Below are positions 34,514-43,481 of a stretch of 64,000 nt of DNA, piece after piece. Within the stretch, counting starts at the first letter, position 1, and each line of letters starts with the position of its first letter. The stretch is taken from assembly GCA_049841275.1 (NCBI GenBank), contig JASGDN010000016.1, positions 34,133-98,132 of the forward strand, given 5' to 3'. The stretch comes from JASGDN01 sp049841275. Its GTDB lineage: Bacteria; Chloroflexota; Chloroflexia; Thermomicrobiales; UBA6265. Both the position numbers and the translations under genes were made by a program. The notes beneath the pieces were generated by a model that worked only from the letters and a program-made list of their open reading frames with translations, ran no database searches and was not told where the DNA came from.

Positions 34514-35566
34514 ATGGGAGAAGCTCGGCAGCGGGCACGGGAGCTGGGTATCGCGCCGGGGCGCTTTCCGGTCGGTCCGGTGAACGCTATTACCGATGTG
34601 CCCGGCGTGCGCGTCGGGCAGGTGACAGTGGCTGAGGGCGACGACCTCCGGACGGGCGTGACGGCCATCGTTCCGGACGCGCTGGCGATGCGCAAGGCCA
34701 TTCCGGCCAACCTGTTCGTCGGGAATGGGTACGGCAAGCTGGTCGGTGCGACCCAATTGGCCGAGCTGGGAGAGATCGAGACGCCGATCCTGCTCACCGG
34801 CACCCTTTCCGCCTTCCGGGTCGCCGATGCGCTCGTCTCCTCCATGCTCGCGCAAGTCGGGAACGAGGCGATGACCTCCGTCAATCCGGTCGTTGGTGAG
34901 ACGAACGACGGCTATCTCTCCGATATCCGGGCGCGACCGTTGACGGAAGCGCACGTCCTGAAGGCGATCGCGTCTGCCAGCGGTGGTCCGGTTGCCGAAG
35001 GCTGCGTTGGGGCGGGAACGGGCACCACGGCGCTCGGGTTCAAGGCCGGGATCGGCACCTCGTCGCGTGTCGTGGAAACGAACGGGGCGTCATTCATGCT
35101 TGGCGTGCTCGTGCAGGCGAATTTTTCCGGCACGCTCTCTATCCTCGGGGTCCCGATGCCGGCTGACGACATCCTGGCCGAACGCACGTCCGACGATCCC
35201 GGTGCCATTCCGAGCGAGCGCGGCAACTCGTGCATGATCGTCGTGGCGACGGATGCGCCCGCCGATGCGCGCCAGCTTGGGCGCATCGCGCGGCGGGCGG
35301 TGTTCGGGATGGCACGGGTCGGCGCCGACTACACACACGGCAGCGGTGACTATGGCATTGCCTTCTCGGTGGGAGAGGGCACGCCATTGCCGGATCGCGC
35401 GCTCGATCCGCTCTTCATCGCGACCCAGGAGGCTGTCGAAGAGGCCCTGCGGAACAGCCTCTTCATGGCGAAGACGACCGTTGGCCATCAGGGGCGCATC
35501 CGTCAAGCCATCCCGCTCGACGCGGTCCGCGATCGGCTCGTGCGGGCGGGACGGCTGCCGGGTTAG
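34514..35566 (+). CDS. P1-family aminopeptidase (DmpA/L-aminopeptidase-D-esterase)
   Basis: 350 residues. N-terminal NAITDVPGVRVGQVTV, then KLVGATQLAELG, CVGAGTGTT, and the self-processing/nucleophile segment SERGNSCMIVVATDAPA with catalytic Ser after Gly-Asn (about 240-245), are diagnostic of DmpA-type N-terminal nucleophile peptidases. The precursor is cleaved before this Ser. They release N-terminal amino acids or cleave D-residue amides. It is convergent with a serine hydrolase, with stop codons overlapping by 3-4 bases (TTAG at 35563-35566). Confidence 0.92.
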   Translation: MGEARQRARELGIAPGRFPVGPVNAITDVPGVRVGQVTVAEGDDLRTGVTAIVPDALAMRKAIPANLFVGNGYGKLVGATQLAELGEIETPILLTGTLSAFRVADALVSSMLAQVGNEAMTSVNPVVGETNDGYLSDIRARPLTEAHVLKAIASASGGPVAEGCVGAGTGTTALGFKAGIGTSSRVVETNGASFMLGVLVQANFSGTLSILGVPMPADDILAERTSDDPGAIPSERGNSCMIVVATDAPADARQLGRIARRAVFGMARVGADYTHGSGDYGIAFSVGEGTPLPDRALDPLFIATQEAVEEALRNSLFMAKTTVGHQGRIRQAIPLDAVRDRLVRAGRLPG

Positions 35567-36774
35567 CGGGCTGCTTGCCCATCTTCGGCGCGGATGTCGC
35601 CTCCAGGGAGCAGGCGAACGATCCGGCGAAGCAGGCCGATCACCGAGCCGTCCTCGGTGCCGTTGCCCTCGCCGTTGGTGAGGATGATGACGTTCGCGCC
35701 GGAGGCCTCGTGTCGGCCCGCGTAGCAGGTGTAGCCGAGAATCCCGCCACCGTGCCCGATGACGCCCTCCTGCCGCATGATACCGAGCCCGTAGCCTCCG
35801 GCGGATTCAGCCTCGTTTGCCGAGGTCGGTTCCATCGCCATGCGTGCTGCCTGCGTCTCGGCCGTCAGCGACCACCCCTCGAGCAGCGCATCGATCCAGC
35901 GGTCGAGGTCGTCCACCGTCGATACGATTGCCCCGGCGCCGGCCGCGAGGGACGGCGGGAAGCGCGTGCTGTCCTGCAGCGCGGAGAGGTCGATCTTCGT
36001 GGGGGCTGGCGTTTCGGTCCCGCCTTCTGTGGACTTGGCGTCCGATTCTGAGGCCGCCTCCGCGACCTCGGCTTCCGGATCTTGCTCGGGATTCATCAGG
36101 GCGGGATCGCCGCCATAACCGTGGGCGAAGGGTTCCGGCATGTCCGGCGAGGCGGGCAGGATGGTCGCGGTGAGGCCGAACGGTTCCAGCACGCGGCGGC
36201 GCAACTCGTCGCTGAAGGCGTTGCCGGTTGCACGCTCGACGATCATCTCGAGCAGGATGTAGTTCGTGTTCGAGTAGTGGAAATCGGTTCCTGGCTCGAA
36301 GTAGGCATCGTGCTTCCGCGCGATGTCGACCATCTCCGCGAGTGTCCAGATGCGGTCTTCCTGCCCAGGAACGTTCCCGAAGAGACCGGGATGCTCGGTG
36401 TAGTTGAAGACACCGCTCCGCATGTTCAGCACATGCCGCAGGCTGATTGCCTCGGCATGTGGAAGGTCGGCGGCTTCCGGCAGCAGTGTCGCCAGCGTCT
36501 CGTCGAGACCGAGCGTGCCCTCGTCCACGAGCTGGAGCACGACGGTGGCGGTGAAGGTCTTGGTAACGCTACCGACGCGCATCCGCATGTCAGTCTGCAT
36601 CGGCGCGCCCACATTGCGGTCGGCGATCCCGAAGGCGCCGGTCCACGTTTTTCGCTCGGGCATGGAGACGAGCACGACGGCTCCGGGGAAGCCAGTCTCG
36701 TCCATGAAACCCTGGACGGCGGTGTGGAGCGCGTCGGCGGTGGGCCAGAGCACGGGGATGTCGGATGCAGTCAT
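35563..36774 (-). CDS. Serine hydrolase, beta-lactamase class C/D-alanyl-D-alanine carboxypeptidase family
   Basis: 403 residues from ATG 36774 (AAGGAG nine bases upstream); no signal peptide. SxxK is RVGSVTKTFTA (about 67-77), YxN is FHYSNTNYILLE (about 155-166), and a late HGGGILGY (about 350) fits the third HxG box, so all three active-site motifs are present. An acidic Ala/Glu/Thr-rich insert lies near 240-280. It may be an esterase or D-peptidase. It is tandem with a related gene upstream. Confidence 0.87.
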   Translation of the reverse strand: MTASDIPVLWPTADALHTAVQGFMDETGFPGAVVLVSMPERKTWTGAFGIADRNVGAPMQTDMRMRVGSVTKTFTATVVLQLVDEGTLGLDETLATLLPEAADLPHAEAISLRHVLNMRSGVFNYTEHPGLFGNVPGQEDRIWTLAEMVDIARKHDAYFEPGTDFHYSNTNYILLEMIVERATGNAFSDELRRRVLEPFGLTATILPASPDMPEPFAHGYGGDPALMNPEQDPEAEVAEAASESDAKSTEGGTETPAPTKIDLSALQDSTRFPPSLAAGAGAIVSTVDDLDRWIDALLEGWSLTAETQAARMAMEPTSANEAESAGGYGLGIMRQEGVIGHGGGILGYTCYAGRHEASGANVIILTNGEGNGTEDGSVIGLLRRIVRLLPGGDIRAEDGQAAR

Positions 36775-36898
36775 GAAGGGGGCTCCTTGCAGGAGGATAT
36801 GGACAAATGACGGGTGGTCCGGGACGGCAGTTGCCGCCGCCGCCCGGCGCATTCTGTCATGCCAGTGGGTGGATGGATCGGACACCCGCCGTCGGATC

Positions 36899-38362
36899 TC
36901 AGTGTTGCGGCATGCCCTTGATGCTGGTAACGCCAGCTGGACCCCAGCCGACATTCGGATCGACCTCCAGCACGATCCCCGTGTCCTTCACACGGATCCG
37001 GAAGATCGGGCAGCTCTCGCTCTCCGTGAAGCAGACGCGGACTTCGAGCGTGCGGTCGTCCGTCCATGCGACGCTGGCTGCAACCGCCTCTTCGCCATGT
37101 CCGCGTCCCGCCGAACGTCCGGTCAGCCACGAGCCGTATCCTGCCGTGACCGAAAGCGTATCGCGGTTGGCGCCTTCCGCGACGAGCGTCAGCGCCACGG
37201 TGTCGCCAGTGGCCTCGACGGTGAGGGATCGGGCTCCGAGGTCATTCTCCGCCAGAGAGAATGTGTTTCCGTGCAGCGCGTCGGCCTTCGCCGCGGTTTT
37301 CTCGCCGGACGGAACGGGCAGGGCGAGGCTTGCGAGCTTCGCCGTCAACGCCTCCTGCGCGGCGGGATCGGCAGGGAGAACATTGGCATGCATCGCGGGA
37401 AGCAGGTGTTCCCAGACGAGATCGAGGATCTCCTGCATGTCGCGCAGGCCGCTGGTGATCGCGATCGCGACGTCCTGTTCCGGGAGCACGATGCCGTACT
37501 GCCCGAACGCGCCGTCGCCGCGATAGGCGTTGTGACGGCAGCGCCAGAACTGGTAGCCGTAGCCGACCGTCCAATCGGGGTTCGTCTGCGTGTTGCTGTT
37601 GTCGGAGTGTGCGGTCGTGGCCTCGGCGATCCATTCCGGCGTCAGGATCTGCCGGCCGTTCCATTCACCCTGCTGCAGGTACATCTGCACGAAGCGGGCG
37701 ATGTCCTCGGTCGTGATGTGGAGGCCAGAGCCACCGATGCTGCGGCCCTGTGGGTCGGCGTCCCAGGTTGGGTTCGCTATGCCGAGCGGCTCGAAGAGGC
37801 GCGGGCGGAGATAGTCGATCAGGAACTCGCCGGTGAGTTGCGTGATGATCGCGGAGAGCATGTAGGTGGCAGCGGTGTTGTAGACGAACCAGGTGCCGGG
37901 CTCGTGCTCCACCGGCAGGGAGAGGAAGGTGCGCGGCCAGTTATCGCCCTCGCCGCCCCAGACCGCCCCGGTCGTATCCTCGTGGTGCCCCGTGTTCATC
38001 GACAGCAGATGCTTGACCGTCATCGCCTTCAGGTTGGCGCTTGGATTCTCCGGCGCGTCGTCCGGGAAGAATTTCAACACCGGGTCGTCGACGCTCAGGA
38101 GGCCTTCGGCGACGGCGAGGCCGATGGCGGAGGAGGTGAAGCTCTTGCTGAGCGAGAAGAGCATGTGCGGGAGTTCCGGCTTGTATGGCTCCCACCAGCC
38201 CTCGGCGACGACCTTGCCGTGCCGGAGGATCATGATGCTCTGGAGGGCATCGAGGGGATGCGTGTTCTTGCGGCCGGTTTCGACGGCGTCGATGAAGGCG
38301 AGGATGGCGGCGGACGCGATGCCCTCGGCTTCCGGGGTGCTGCGGGGGAACTGGTAGGACAT
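36899..38362 (-). CDS. Serine hydrolase, beta-lactamase class C/esterase family, with C-terminal lipocalin-like part
   Basis: 487 residues, GGGAGG before ATG, no signal peptide. The nucleophile SxxK is in LFSLSKSFTSSAIG (about 67-80), the second motif is FVYNTAATYMLS, and GAFGQYGIVLPEQDVAI (about 312-328) corresponds to the third-box region without a clear KTG. The last ~120 residues form an extra beta-rich domain often seen in these esterase-like proteins. It is separated by 124 bp from the second serine hydrolase. Confidence 0.87.
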   Translation of the reverse strand: MSYQFPRSTPEAEGIASAAILAFIDAVETGRKNTHPLDALQSIMILRHGKVVAEGWWEPYKPELPHMLFSLSKSFTSSAIGLAVAEGLLSVDDPVLKFFPDDAPENPSANLKAMTVKHLLSMNTGHHEDTTGAVWGGEGDNWPRTFLSLPVEHEPGTWFVYNTAATYMLSAIITQLTGEFLIDYLRPRLFEPLGIANPTWDADPQGRSIGGSGLHITTEDIARFVQMYLQQGEWNGRQILTPEWIAEATTAHSDNSNTQTNPDWTVGYGYQFWRCRHNAYRGDGAFGQYGIVLPEQDVAIAITSGLRDMQEILDLVWEHLLPAMHANVLPADPAAQEALTAKLASLALPVPSGEKTAAKADALHGNTFSLAENDLGARSLTVEATGDTVALTLVAEGANRDTLSVTAGYGSWLTGRSAGRGHGEEAVAASVAWTDDRTLEVRVCFTESESCPIFRIRVKDTGIVLEVDPNVGWGPAGVTSIKGMPQH

Positions 38363-38458
38363 GCTGCGCCTCCCTGCGGGCTGCGAACGGCGAACGATGA
38401 CGTGGCGGCGTCAGGGTAGCACGGGGAGGCGCGGTATGGATGGGGGTGGAGAAGCGGT

Positions 38459-38878
38459 TCAGGGTTCGATGCGGGTGACGCCGGGAAGCCGATTCATCTT
38501 CTTGTCGAAGGTATAGATCTGCGTCAGGCCAAGGTGACGAGCATAGAGCAGGTGATAGCAATCCGCGAACGAGAGCGGCGGTTCCTTTACCCACAAATCG
38601 AGCGTTTGCAAGAGGAGGTCCCGTTCCTGACACGAGATATGCGTGAGGCGGAGGATACTCTCGATGCCATCCCGAATGAGTCTGCGTGGTGCCTTTTCAC
38701 CCCGGCTCATGGTGAAGATCGCTTCAAAGATCACTGTTGGCCCGATGCCTCCGGTCTCCTTGCCCAGAGCAATCGCCAGGAACAGCGCCGAACTTCGTGG
38801 CGAGTGGTTGGGGTGATTTTGGAGCAAGTGATAGATGACGATATTCGAGTCAATGAATGTCGTCTTCACGCTTGGCAT
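38459..38878 (-). CDS. PIN-domain (VapC-type) toxin
   Basis: 139 residues. Acidic active-site residues of PIN ribonucleases are visible: FIDSNIVIYHLL (Asp about 9), Glu in IFEAIFTMSRG, Asp in LSFADCYHLLYARHLG, and a final TFDKKMNRLPGV Asp. VapC toxins cleave tRNA or rRNA and are held by the cognate antitoxin. Its start overlaps the 3' end of the AbrB-type antitoxin gene by 29 bp, so the pair is co-translated and appears intact. Confidence 0.9.
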   Translation of the reverse strand: MPSVKTTFIDSNIVIYHLLQNHPNHSPRSSALFLAIALGKETGGIGPTVIFEAIFTMSRGEKAPRRLIRDGIESILRLTHISCQERDLLLQTLDLWVKEPPLSFADCYHLLYARHLGLTQIYTFDKKMNRLPGVTRIEP

Positions 38879-39269
38879 TCTCCATGGACGCGATCATCTC
38901 GTCAGCGATGGCCTCTTCGGCAAGACTGCGCCAGTGGGAAGGGAGATCGTCGTCGGCTATGCCGAATGGAACGAGCACGTCATCAAGATAGTCGTGCAGG
39001 ATGCCCGCTGATCGTTGGACGAGCCAAACTTGGTATTCGATACTCTCTGGATCTCCGTCTGGCTCCACCAGAGCTGCTGCTCGTTCGCTGGGCGGCAGAT
39101 TCAGGGGATTTTCCTGAGGCGAGGATGCCCGCACCACAATTTCTCCGGTGTCCTGTTGATCGAGCATCACCACACCATCGGACTTTCCGATGCCGCTCTT
39201 TTCGAGCATGTCGTCGGGAAGTCTGATCTGGCCGTCGTGAATGACGACCGGGCGGGGACTTGTGACCAT
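38850..39269 (-). CDS. AbrB/MazE-type antitoxin of the PIN pair
   Basis: 139 residues from ATG 39269, with GGAGG seven bases upstream. The N-terminal swapped-hairpin domain reads VVIHDGQIRLPDDMLEKSGIGKSDGVVM (about 8-35). The C-terminal acidic helices (SLAEEAIADEMIASMENAKRE) probably wrap the PIN toxin. It should repress its own promoter in the 100 bp upstream, where a decayed toxin trace lies. It is clearly related to the orphan antitoxin at 39369-39683. Confidence 0.85.
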   Translation of the reverse strand: MVTSPRPVVIHDGQIRLPDDMLEKSGIGKSDGVVMLDQQDTGEIVVRASSPQENPLNLPPSERAAALVEPDGDPESIEYQVWLVQRSAGILHDYLDDVLVPFGIADDDLPSHWRSLAEEAIADEMIASMENAKREDDIH

Positions 39270-39347
39270 TGCGATCCTCCAGCTCAGTGCCGGCGAAATA
39301 CCTAACCAGCACTCTGGTATCGACAGAATCCTGTCATCCGTGCTCAC
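39266..39347 (-). pseudogene. Trace of a PIN toxin after the orphan antitoxin
   Basis: In one frame the bases 39327-39266 encode SVDTRVLVRYFAGTELED, very like the N-terminus of VapC toxins (VDTxVLVRYL). The upstream portion (GTG 39347, STDDRIL) is in another frame, implying a 1-base shift. The trace follows the orphan antitoxin where its toxin would be, and ends in the start of the next antitoxin. Short, so uncertain. Confidence 0.4.
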
Positions 39348-39368
39348 CGCGTTGAAGCGAGCTGTCTT

Positions 39369-39683
39369 TCATCGACTGGACTGCCCCACCTCGTCTGCGA
39401 CACCTTGCTCGAACGCGCTTTTCCATGCGTCGATCTGTTCCTGTGTCGACACGTGCCCGGTTGGAAAGGCCTTTGCGTACTCCCGGAAGATTCCTGCGGT
39501 CCTGCCGACCGGGTCATCATCAATTCGCGTCGGCGCGCTCGCACGGACGACGATCTCGCCATTCGCTCGCAGATCGACGATGACCACGCCATCGCCGGTG
39601 CCGATCCCGCTCTGTTCTAACAAGTCCTCGGGGAGTTCGATCTTTCCATCCCGGATTTCGACTTTACGTGGTGTTGCAACCAT
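39369..39683 (-). CDS. Orphan AbrB/MazE-type antitoxin
   Basis: 104 residues from the ATG at about 39683 (Met-Val-Ala-Thr-Pro-Arg); the open frame upstream overlaps the metE terminator and is unlikely to be coding. The domain VEIRDGKIELPEDLLEQSGIGTGDGVVI is the same family as the neighbouring antitoxin. GEIVVRASAP is shared almost exactly with it. No full toxin follows, only a trace, so it is an orphan that might still regulate the neighbouring TA promoter. Confidence 0.8.
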   Translation of the reverse strand: MVATPRKVEIRDGKIELPEDLLEQSGIGTGDGVVIVDLRANGEIVVRASAPTRIDDDPVGRTAGIFREYAKAFPTGHVSTQEQIDAWKSAFEQGVADEVGQSSR

Positions 39684-39761
39684 TTCGTGCGTCTCCCTTC
39701 GTGGGGATCGACCCCCTCTCCACCCCTCCATTGTAGCGACTGGTTTGTTGAACGCGAAGCC

Positions 39762-39794
39762 ACAGGCGGGTTGGCATGTCGCCAACCCGCCTGT
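39762..39794. terminator. Hairpin downstream of metE
   Basis: A perfect 14-bp stem (ACAGGCGGGTTGGC, loop ATGTC), 26 bases after the minus-strand metE stop. No U-tract. Confidence 0.75.
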
Positions 39795-39819
39795 CGTTCA
39801 GCGTCGCTTGATCGAATCG

Positions 39820-42174
39820 TCAGACCGTCGGTACGGGCTCGCCGATCGTGGCGCGGACCTGCTGCGCCGCCTCGACCATGTTCCGCAGTGCGGCCTCCGT
39901 TTCCGGGGCCTTGCGTGTCTTCAGGCCGCAGTCCGGATTCACCCACACTCGCTCGCGGTCCAGCACGGAGAGTGTTGCCTCTAGGTTCCGTGCAATCTCC
40001 GCCACCGGCGGGACGCGCGGGCTGTGGATGTCGTAGACGCCCGGACCCACCCCCTTGTCGTAGCCCTGCTCGCGGAACGACCGCAGCAGTTCCAGCCCGG
40101 AGCGCGCGTTCTCGATCGAGATCACGTCGGCATCGAGATCGCTGATCGCCTGGAAGATGTCGCCGAACTCGGAGTAGCACATGTGCGTATGCACCTGCGT
40201 CTCCGGCGCGGCTCCGGCAGCGGTGATCCGGAAGCTCGCGACCGCCCAGTCGAGGTAGTGCTGCCAGTCCGCGCGATGCAGCGGCAGTCCTTCGCGCAGC
40301 GCAGCCTCGTCGATCTGGATGATGGCGATGCCGGCGGCCTCCAGGTCGCTCACCTCGTCGCGGATCGCCAGCGCGATCTGCTTGCAGGTCACCTCACGCG
40401 GCTGGTCGTCGCGCACGAAGGACCAGTTCAGGATCGTCACCGGGCCGGTGAGCATCCCCTTCACCGGCTTCTCGCTCAGCGACTGTGCGAAGGTCGCCCA
40501 GCGGACCGTCATCGGCTTCGGGCGGGAGACATCGCCGAAGATCACCGGCGGACGGACGTAGCGGGAGCCATAGCTCTGCACCCAGCCCTGCTGCGTAAAG
40601 GCGAAGCCGTCCAACTGCTCGCCGAAGTACTGCACCATGTCGTTGCGTTCCGGCTCGCCATGCACCAGCACGTCGATGCCGAGCGCCTCCTGGTGCGCGA
40701 TCACATCCCGGATCTGCCCTTCGAGGAAGGCCTCGTAGTCGGCATTGCTCACCTCACCACGGTCATGCTTGCGCCGCTCGACGCGCAACTCCGGCGTCTG
40801 CGGGAAGGAGCCGATCGTCGTGGTCGGGAGGAGCGGCAGGTGCAGCTTCTCCTGCTGGAGCGTGGCGCGCTCGGCGTACGGGAGGGCGCGGTTGATCGCA
40901 TCCGCGGGGAGCGCCGCGAGTCGGTTCTGGACGGCAGGGTTGCGCCGCTTCGGCGAGCGGGCGGCGTCGTTCAGGAGTGCGGTGCGGGCATCGAGGTCGG
41001 CGGCGATGGCGTCCCGGCCCTCACGCAGGCCCTTGGCCAGGAGTGCGACTTCGGCGAGCTTCTGCTCGGCGAAGACAAGCCACGAGCGGACTTCGGTGTC
41101 GATGCCGGTCTCGCGCGTGACGTCGTAGGGAACGTGCTGCAGCGAGCAGGAGGTCGAGACGTGGAGGTTCCCGACGCCAACTTGCTCCGCGAGCGCGGTC
41201 AGCGTCCCGAACGATGCCGCGAGGTCGTTGATCCAGATGTTGCGCCCATCGACGACGCCCGCGACCAGGACCTTGTCCTTCGGGAAGCCGTATTCGGCAA
41301 TGAAGTCAAGGTTCTTTCGGCCGCGGAGTGGTCCGAGGTCGAACCCGATGCCATCCACCGGCAGGTTGACGAGCGTCTTGTAGTGGTCTGCCTCGCCGAC
41401 GTGGTCGAAATACGTCTGGACGATCACCTTCGCGCCGCCCTTCACGGCAGCGATGGCGGCGTGGGCCTTCTCCAGTGTGGGCAGGGTGCCCTCCGGAAAA
41501 TCGGTCACGAGGATCGGCTCGTCGATCTGGATCCACTCGGCGCCGTTGTCGGCGAGTTCCTTCACCACCTGGGTGTAGAGCGGCAGAAGCCGATCGAGCA
41601 GTGTCAGTGGATCGAAGCCGTCCACGGTCGGCTTGGCCAGCGCCAGGAAGGTGACCGGGCCGAGCAGCACGACCTTCGCCTGGTGGCCGAGCGCCTGGGC
41701 GGCGCGCAGGGAGTCGAGCGGCTTGGTGCTGGCGATGCGGAAAATGGTCTCCGGGCCGAGCTCAGGAACGATGTTGTGGTAGTTCGTATCGAACCACTTG
41801 GTCATCTCCATCGCCGGTACGTCGTGCTCGCCGGTGCGGCCGCGCGCCATCGCGAAGTAGGTGTCCAGATCGACCGTCTCGCCGGTCCAGCCGTAGCGGG
41901 CGGGCACGGCGCCGAAGAGGGCGATGGTGTCGAGGACCTGATCGTAGAGCGAGAAATCGTTGACGGGCAGCAGGTCGAGTCCGGCGGCGGACTGGGATTC
42001 CCAGCCAGCGTTGCGGATGGTGTCTGCCGTCGTGGCGAGTTCCTCGGCCGTGATCTTGCCCGACCAGAACGCCTCCAGGGCTTTCTTGACCTCGCGGTGC
42101 GTGCCGATCCGGGGATACCCGGGAACACTGGCGATGGTGCTGGTAGATGTAGGTGGTTGTGCGACTGCGTCCAC
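39820..42174 (-). CDS. metE: Cobalamin-independent methionine synthase
   Basis: 784 residues from GTG 42174, standard length, two (beta/alpha)8 barrels. The N-terminal half has YPRIGTHREVKKALEAFW. The C-terminal catalytic half has zinc ligands His and Cys in VHTHMCYSEF (about 670) and Cys in NPDCGLKTR (about 750). FPQTPELRV and HGEPERNDMVQYFGE are substrate-loop signatures. It transfers methyl from 5-methyl-THF-polyglutamate to homocysteine in the cytoplasm. It is preceded by a 170-base structured leader and followed by a perfect hairpin. Confidence 0.97.
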   Translation of the reverse strand: MDAVAQPPTSTSTIASVPGYPRIGTHREVKKALEAFWSGKITAEELATTADTIRNAGWESQSAAGLDLLPVNDFSLYDQVLDTIALFGAVPARYGWTGETVDLDTYFAMARGRTGEHDVPAMEMTKWFDTNYHNIVPELGPETIFRIASTKPLDSLRAAQALGHQAKVVLLGPVTFLALAKPTVDGFDPLTLLDRLLPLYTQVVKELADNGAEWIQIDEPILVTDFPEGTLPTLEKAHAAIAAVKGGAKVIVQTYFDHVGEADHYKTLVNLPVDGIGFDLGPLRGRKNLDFIAEYGFPKDKVLVAGVVDGRNIWINDLAASFGTLTALAEQVGVGNLHVSTSCSLQHVPYDVTRETGIDTEVRSWLVFAEQKLAEVALLAKGLREGRDAIAADLDARTALLNDAARSPKRRNPAVQNRLAALPADAINRALPYAERATLQQEKLHLPLLPTTTIGSFPQTPELRVERRKHDRGEVSNADYEAFLEGQIRDVIAHQEALGIDVLVHGEPERNDMVQYFGEQLDGFAFTQQGWVQSYGSRYVRPPVIFGDVSRPKPMTVRWATFAQSLSEKPVKGMLTGPVTILNWSFVRDDQPREVTCKQIALAIRDEVSDLEAAGIAIIQIDEAALREGLPLHRADWQHYLDWAVASFRITAAGAAPETQVHTHMCYSEFGDIFQAISDLDADVISIENARSGLELLRSFREQGYDKGVGPGVYDIHSPRVPPVAEIARNLEATLSVLDRERVWVNPDCGLKTRKAPETEAALRNMVEAAQQVRATIGEPVPTV

Positions 42175-42344
42175 CGTGCAGACCTCCCTGCAACTGACCT
42201 GGTGCCGGAACTCCGGATCACGGTGACCGGAGCATGACGCCTGGTGCCGGGCGCTCGTCTGGCGCCCGCACAGATGAGCCTATCACGCTGGGGCGTTCGA
42301 CCGTGCGACCCGTTTGGGCGGGGGCTCCCCAACCCAGGTCGCGC
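42175..42344 (-). promoter_or_regulatory. Structured leader of metE, class unknown
   Basis: The 170 bases before metE contain at least two hairpins: CGGGCGCC/AGCGCCCG around 42247-42270, and CTCCGG/CCGGAG around 42210-42232. The direct repeat CCGGCACCAGG occurs twice on the minus strand. This could be a riboswitch or attenuator sensing SAM or methionine. It lacks the core of SAM-I, SAM-IV, SAH or cobalamin riboswitches as I know them. Confidence 0.35.
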
Positions 42345-42978
42345 TCATCCGGTAAGCCGACGAAGGCGTTCGGTGCGTGGAGCGATAGCATAGAGGACCT
42401 GAAAGAAGAAGATCACGATCAGGCTTGCTACCGGGTTGATGAAACAGACCAGCATGCTGGCACACCAGAGGATCTGCGCCTTGGCAATCCTTCCGTATAC
42501 GGCGTGAACCACGTCGTCTGTTGCGCTAGCAATCAGGAGTCCTGCCTGGTTCGCGTACCACCAGCTGACAAAGAGACTTATCCCGAGCAGCGCCAGGTTG
42601 AGCCTAATAGACGATGACGGCGATGCGGAAGTGAAAGTATTCGGCCAGGAGATCCGTTGAGAACGGGAGGAGGGCGATGACGGCAAGAAAGACGAGATGG
42701 AGCGTTGTCAGTCTGCGATTGGTGCCGGTGAGGAGATTGTGCTGGGATTGTTGACCGAACCAGAAGATCATCAGCGTGAGGAAGCTCATCGCGTACGTGG
42801 CAAATCGAGGTATGAGATCGCCGAGCGCCGCGATGAGGTCGGACTCGTTGTGGATCGATTCCGGGGATGGAATCCGTATCTCGAGCACGATGAGGGTTAA
42901 CGCGATCGCGAAGATGCCGTCGGTAAGGCCGAAGAGTCGCCTTCGCTCTTCCTCGCCGATGGGAGTTTGTTTCTGCAT
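42345..42978 (-). pseudogene. TMEM175-family potassium channel, frameshifted
   Basis: The frame from ATG 42978 (GAGG eight bases upstream) encodes RLFGLTDGIFAIALTLIVLEI, the TMEM175 helix-1 signature, and ends at a TAG (42604-42606) after FRIAVIVY. The adjacent frame continues without loss as LNLALLGISLFVSWWYANQ to a stop at 42345. Removing one A in TATTAGGCTC restores Tyr-Trp-Leu-Asn and gives a 211-residue protein, the family's usual length. TMEM175 proteins are leaky K+ channels. Either a recent frameshift or a base-call error. Confidence 0.75.
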
Positions 42979-43194
42979 GGGTCTCACCTCGGTTGCCAAT
43001 GGACGTGGCCGACCATGCGGTCCAGCCTGATTCGCCACGTGCGGCCGGATTCACTGCGGATCGTCATGCTGGGACGGCGTTTCAGGGAATGGTGCAGGGC
43101 GCGGATGGATCGGCGTACCCATGAGCATGGTACCGGGAGGCCCTCGGCATAGAATCCACGAACGACACCGCTCTCGCAACGACCCGAGTGTCGC

Positions 43195-43242
43195 TTGGCA
43201 CGAGCAATCGTGACCACATCAGGTCATGATTGCTCGTGCCAA
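43195..43242. terminator. 21-bp hairpin in the 43.0-43.5 kb interval
   Basis: Arms 43195-43215 and 43222-43242 (TTGGCACGAGCAATCGTGACC) pair over 21 bp with one G/T position and a six-base loop ACATCA. It lies in the gap of about 500 bp between the TMEM175 remnant (minus) and the next plus-strand gene. As the flanking genes are divergent, it terminates no obvious transcript and may instead be a protein-binding or insertion-derived palindrome. Confidence 0.6.
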
Positions 43243-43481
43243 TGGCAGGCGAATAGCCGTTGCATACGCACTTCCCTGTGCCGAAAAGAGCTCCGAATCC
43301 CGCCGAAGTTCCAGTAAGTGAGGAGCCGACCGTGGCGGAGAACTATCGTTCCGCGAGATGCATTGGACGGGTACGGAACGATCTCGGGTTCTCTGGCACT
43401 TGCCCGGGAGTCGGTATATGTTTGAGTCATGCGCGGATCGTCTGCGTTTTGGTGGGCGATCTTTACACGACGAGGGATGAT

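Noticed and set aside
42175..42344. SAM-IV or SAM-I riboswitch before metE
   Set aside because: Hairpins and a GGCACC stretch are suggestive, but the conserved GGTCATGAG/GGCAACC cores and the closing P1 helix are not found.
43260..43481. N-terminal extension of the hypothetical gene before rnc
   Set aside because: The frame is open, but residue composition is not coding-like and the GAGGG/GTG at 43482 is a better start.
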